Origin: Oleidesulfovibrio alaskensis DSM 16109
GTDB lineage: Bacteria > Desulfobacterota > Desulfovibrionia > Desulfovibrionales > Desulfovibrionaceae
Direction: 5' to 3'
NCBI RefSeq assembly: GCF_000482745.1
Contig: NZ_AXWQ01000006.1
Location: 248,001 to 312,000 of the forward strand
DNA length: 64,000 nt
Shown: positions 62,673 through 64,000 of the stretch, one piece after another
Numbering within the stretch: the stretch's first letter is position 1
Layout of the letters: every line of letters starts with the position of its first letter
The notes under the pieces: generated by a model
What the model saw: the letters and a program-made list of their open reading frames with translations, nothing else
Database searches by the model: none
What the model was told of the DNA's origin: nothing
Program-made: the position numbers and the translations under genes

Positions 62673-63221
62673 ATGCCGCATATCATTCCGCACAAAGCAA
62701 AACCCCGGCCACTCTTACGCAGACCCCGACAACGCGCGGTTGCCCGACCGGCACAGGCCTGCCCCTGCGCCGAAGCCCCGCTGTACCGCAGCCGCAGAAC
62801 CAGCATAGGCAGGGCCATCGCACTGGTTGCCCGCAAAATGAGAATGCGCCTCACAGAAACGCTGGCACAGCTGGATCTGGGAGCAGGACAATATCCTTTT
62901 GTCATCGCGCTGCTGCGCTACGGCGACTGTTCTCAGGAACAGCTGGCAGAGCTGACCGCCATGGACAAAAGTACCGCAGCGCGGGCACTGAAGGCGCTGG
63001 AACAGAAGGGTTTCATCACCCGGAAACCGGCCTGCGACAACAGGCGCATGAACATTGTGCACGCCACGTCAAAAGCGGCACGGCTGGAACACGAGATACA
63101 CAGGCGTCTCAACGCCGTAAACAGCGAGCTGGCCGCCGGTCTTTCGGCCCGAGAACGCCGCCTGCTGCTGCGTCTGCTGCATATTCTGGAAGACAACACG
63201 CAGGCGTTCTCCACTCTGTAA
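62673..63221 (+). CDS. MarR-family transcriptional regulator
   Basis: 182 aa from the ATG at 62673; the first 40 residues are basic and unusual, and the ribosome site is weak, so a later start is possible. The winged-helix core is clear: 'GAGQYPFVIALLRYGDCSQEQLAELTAMDKSTAARALKALEQKGFITRK' (split by helices) and 'DNRRMNIVHATSKA'. It probably represses itself and the adjacent Bcr/CflA exporter gene, 21 bases downstream. Ligand unknown. Confidence 0.88.
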   Translation: MPHIIPHKAKPRPLLRRPRQRAVARPAQACPCAEAPLYRSRRTSIGRAIALVARKMRMRLTETLAQLDLGAGQYPFVIALLRYGDCSQEQLAELTAMDKSTAARALKALEQKGFITRKPACDNRRMNIVHATSKAARLEHEIHRRLNAVNSELAAGLSARERRLLLRLLHILEDNTQAFSTL

Positions 63222-63242
63222 CCATCTACCCCTGCAGGCCCC

Positions 63243-64000
63243 ATGCCCGATTTCATCCTTATACTGCTTCTGGCGGCTTTTCCCGCCCTGTCCACAGACA
63301 TGTACCTTCCTGCCATCCCGACGCTGTGCACGCTGTGGAACATTCCGCTGGCTCAGGCCAACCTTTCTCTGGTGGTCTTTTTTGTCACGTTCAGCAGCTT
63401 TCTGCTTATCCACGGTCCGCTTTCCGACAGGTTCGGCAGGCGCCCCGTGCTGCTGTGGGGCATTCTGCTGTTCATTGCGGGCAGCCTGTTGTGCGCCGCA
63501 TCGCAGTCCATAACCACGCTGGTGGCCGCCCGTGCGGTTCAGGCCGTGGGGGCCGCCGCGGCATCGGCACTCAGCTTTGCGCTGGCCAAAGACATGTACA
63601 CCGGTGAGCAACGCAAAAAGTTGCTGGCGTACATCGGTGTCATTGTTCCGCTGTGTCCCATGGCTGCCCCCACCATCGGGGCGTTCATGCTGCAGCATGT
63701 TTCGTGGCGGGGCATCTTTGTGCTGCAGGGAGCGCTTGCCCTTTTTGCCCTGTACGGGGCATTCCGCCTGCGCGAACCGTTGACCAGCAAAGCAAGCGGA
63801 GGAGCGGCCGCGGCGCTTAAACGCTATGTCACCTTGTTCAGCAACGCGCCTTTCATGGTGTACGCGGTGGCCTTTGCCCTTCCCGGGCTGGCGTTTTTCG
63901 CCTTCATCGCCGGTTCTTCAAATATTTACATCAGCGGGTTCGGCAGTTCCGAGCAGCAATACGGCCTGTATTTCGCTTTCAACGCCTTCTCACTCATGCT
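63243..64000 (+). CDS. Bcr/CflA-family MFS multidrug exporter (3' end cut by window)
   Basis: At least 252 residues are visible, open to the window edge. It starts 'MPDFILILLLAAFPALSTDM' and 'YLPAIPTLCTLWNIP', the first helix of the Bcr/CflA group. The MFS motif 'GPLSDRFGRRPVLLWG' follows helix 2, and 'LVAARAVQAVGAAAASA' marks helix 4. Seven to eight helices are seen. It is probably cotranscribed with the marR gene. It would export drugs or metabolites by proton exchange. Confidence 0.92.
   Translation, partial: MPDFILILLLAAFPALSTDMYLPAIPTLCTLWNIPLAQANLSLVVFFVTFSSFLLIHGPLSDRFGRRPVLLWGILLFIAGSLLCAASQSITTLVAARAVQAVGAAAASALSFALAKDMYTGEQRKKLLAYIGVIVPLCPMAAPTIGAFMLQHVSWRGIFVLQGALALFALYGAFRLREPLTSKASGGAAAALKRYVTLFSNAPFMVYAVAFALPGLAFFAFIAGSSNIYISGFGSSEQQYGLYFAFNAFSLM

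Noticed and set aside
62612..63607. A 331-codon plus-strand frame overlapping marR and the MFS gene
   Set aside because: It runs out of frame through two clearly recognisable genes and has a low-complexity Arg/His/Pro-rich composition.

Overview
The window looks like a chromosomal segment of a strictly anaerobic, Gram-negative, Desulfovibrio-type deltaproteobacterium. The evidence is moderately high GC, a glycyl radical enzyme with its activase, a UGA-containing HesB-like selenoprotein gene, a periplasmic polysulfide/thiosulfate reductase-like operon with rhodaneses, a receiver-rich two-component locus beside a DASS-type anion transporter, and several sigma-54 activators. The family is inferred from gene content only. 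I see no insertion sequence, prophage, rRNA operon or CRISPR array.

Layout. 1-0.65 kb: end of an ABC-2 permease. 0.66-8.5 kb: a membrane-bound sigma-54 activator divergent from a histidine kinase, three stand-alone receivers and an SLC13/RCK_C transporter. 8.8-9.8 kb: TerC. 10.1-19.4 kb: a glycyl radical enzyme (GRE) locus made of GRE, activase and a HesB-like selenoprotein in one operon, a divergent PAS/sigma-54 activator, DUF4125 plus TauE/SafE genes, and an APC-family permease. Good -24/-12 promoters precede all three transcription units, so they read as one regulon. The GRE carries Cys-Val-Ser where most GRE eliminases have Cys-Val-Glu, so its reaction cannot be assigned from sequence.

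19.5-43.7 kb: a 23-gene, one-direction glycan cluster. It begins with a pseudaminic-acid-type pathway (PseB, PseC, cytidylyltransferase, two NeuB-family synthases, PseG). Added to this are an aldo/keto reductase, a glutamate-semialdehyde-aminomutase-like aminotransferase, an SDR, a phosphoesterase, an ATP-grasp enzyme, a FemAB-like acyltransferase and an ABC flippase-like exporter, followed by glycosyl- and methyltransferases. One small gene in it is frameshifted at a G6 run. The product is probably a surface or flagellar glycan with a modified nonulosonic acid.

44.0-44.4 kb: tRNA-Glu(UUC), then a promoter-to-terminator unit that looks like an unrecognised structured small RNA. 44.7-54.5 kb: an FmdE-MoeA-like fusion, then a sulfur redox operon (cytochrome c, molybdopterin oxidoreductase, FeS subunit, cytochrome b, triple-rhodanese lipoprotein, rhodanese-thioredoxin fusion), a TorD-like chaperone and a CsoR/CstR-family repressor. 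A CsoR/CstR-type operator lies between -35 and -10 of the redox operon promoter, and a near copy lies upstream of the glycan cluster. 54.6-57.6 kb: glycine-betaine-type ABC importer. 58.3-62.5 kb: RND efflux pair. 62.7-64.0 kb: MarR regulator and the start of a Bcr/CflA-type MFS exporter.
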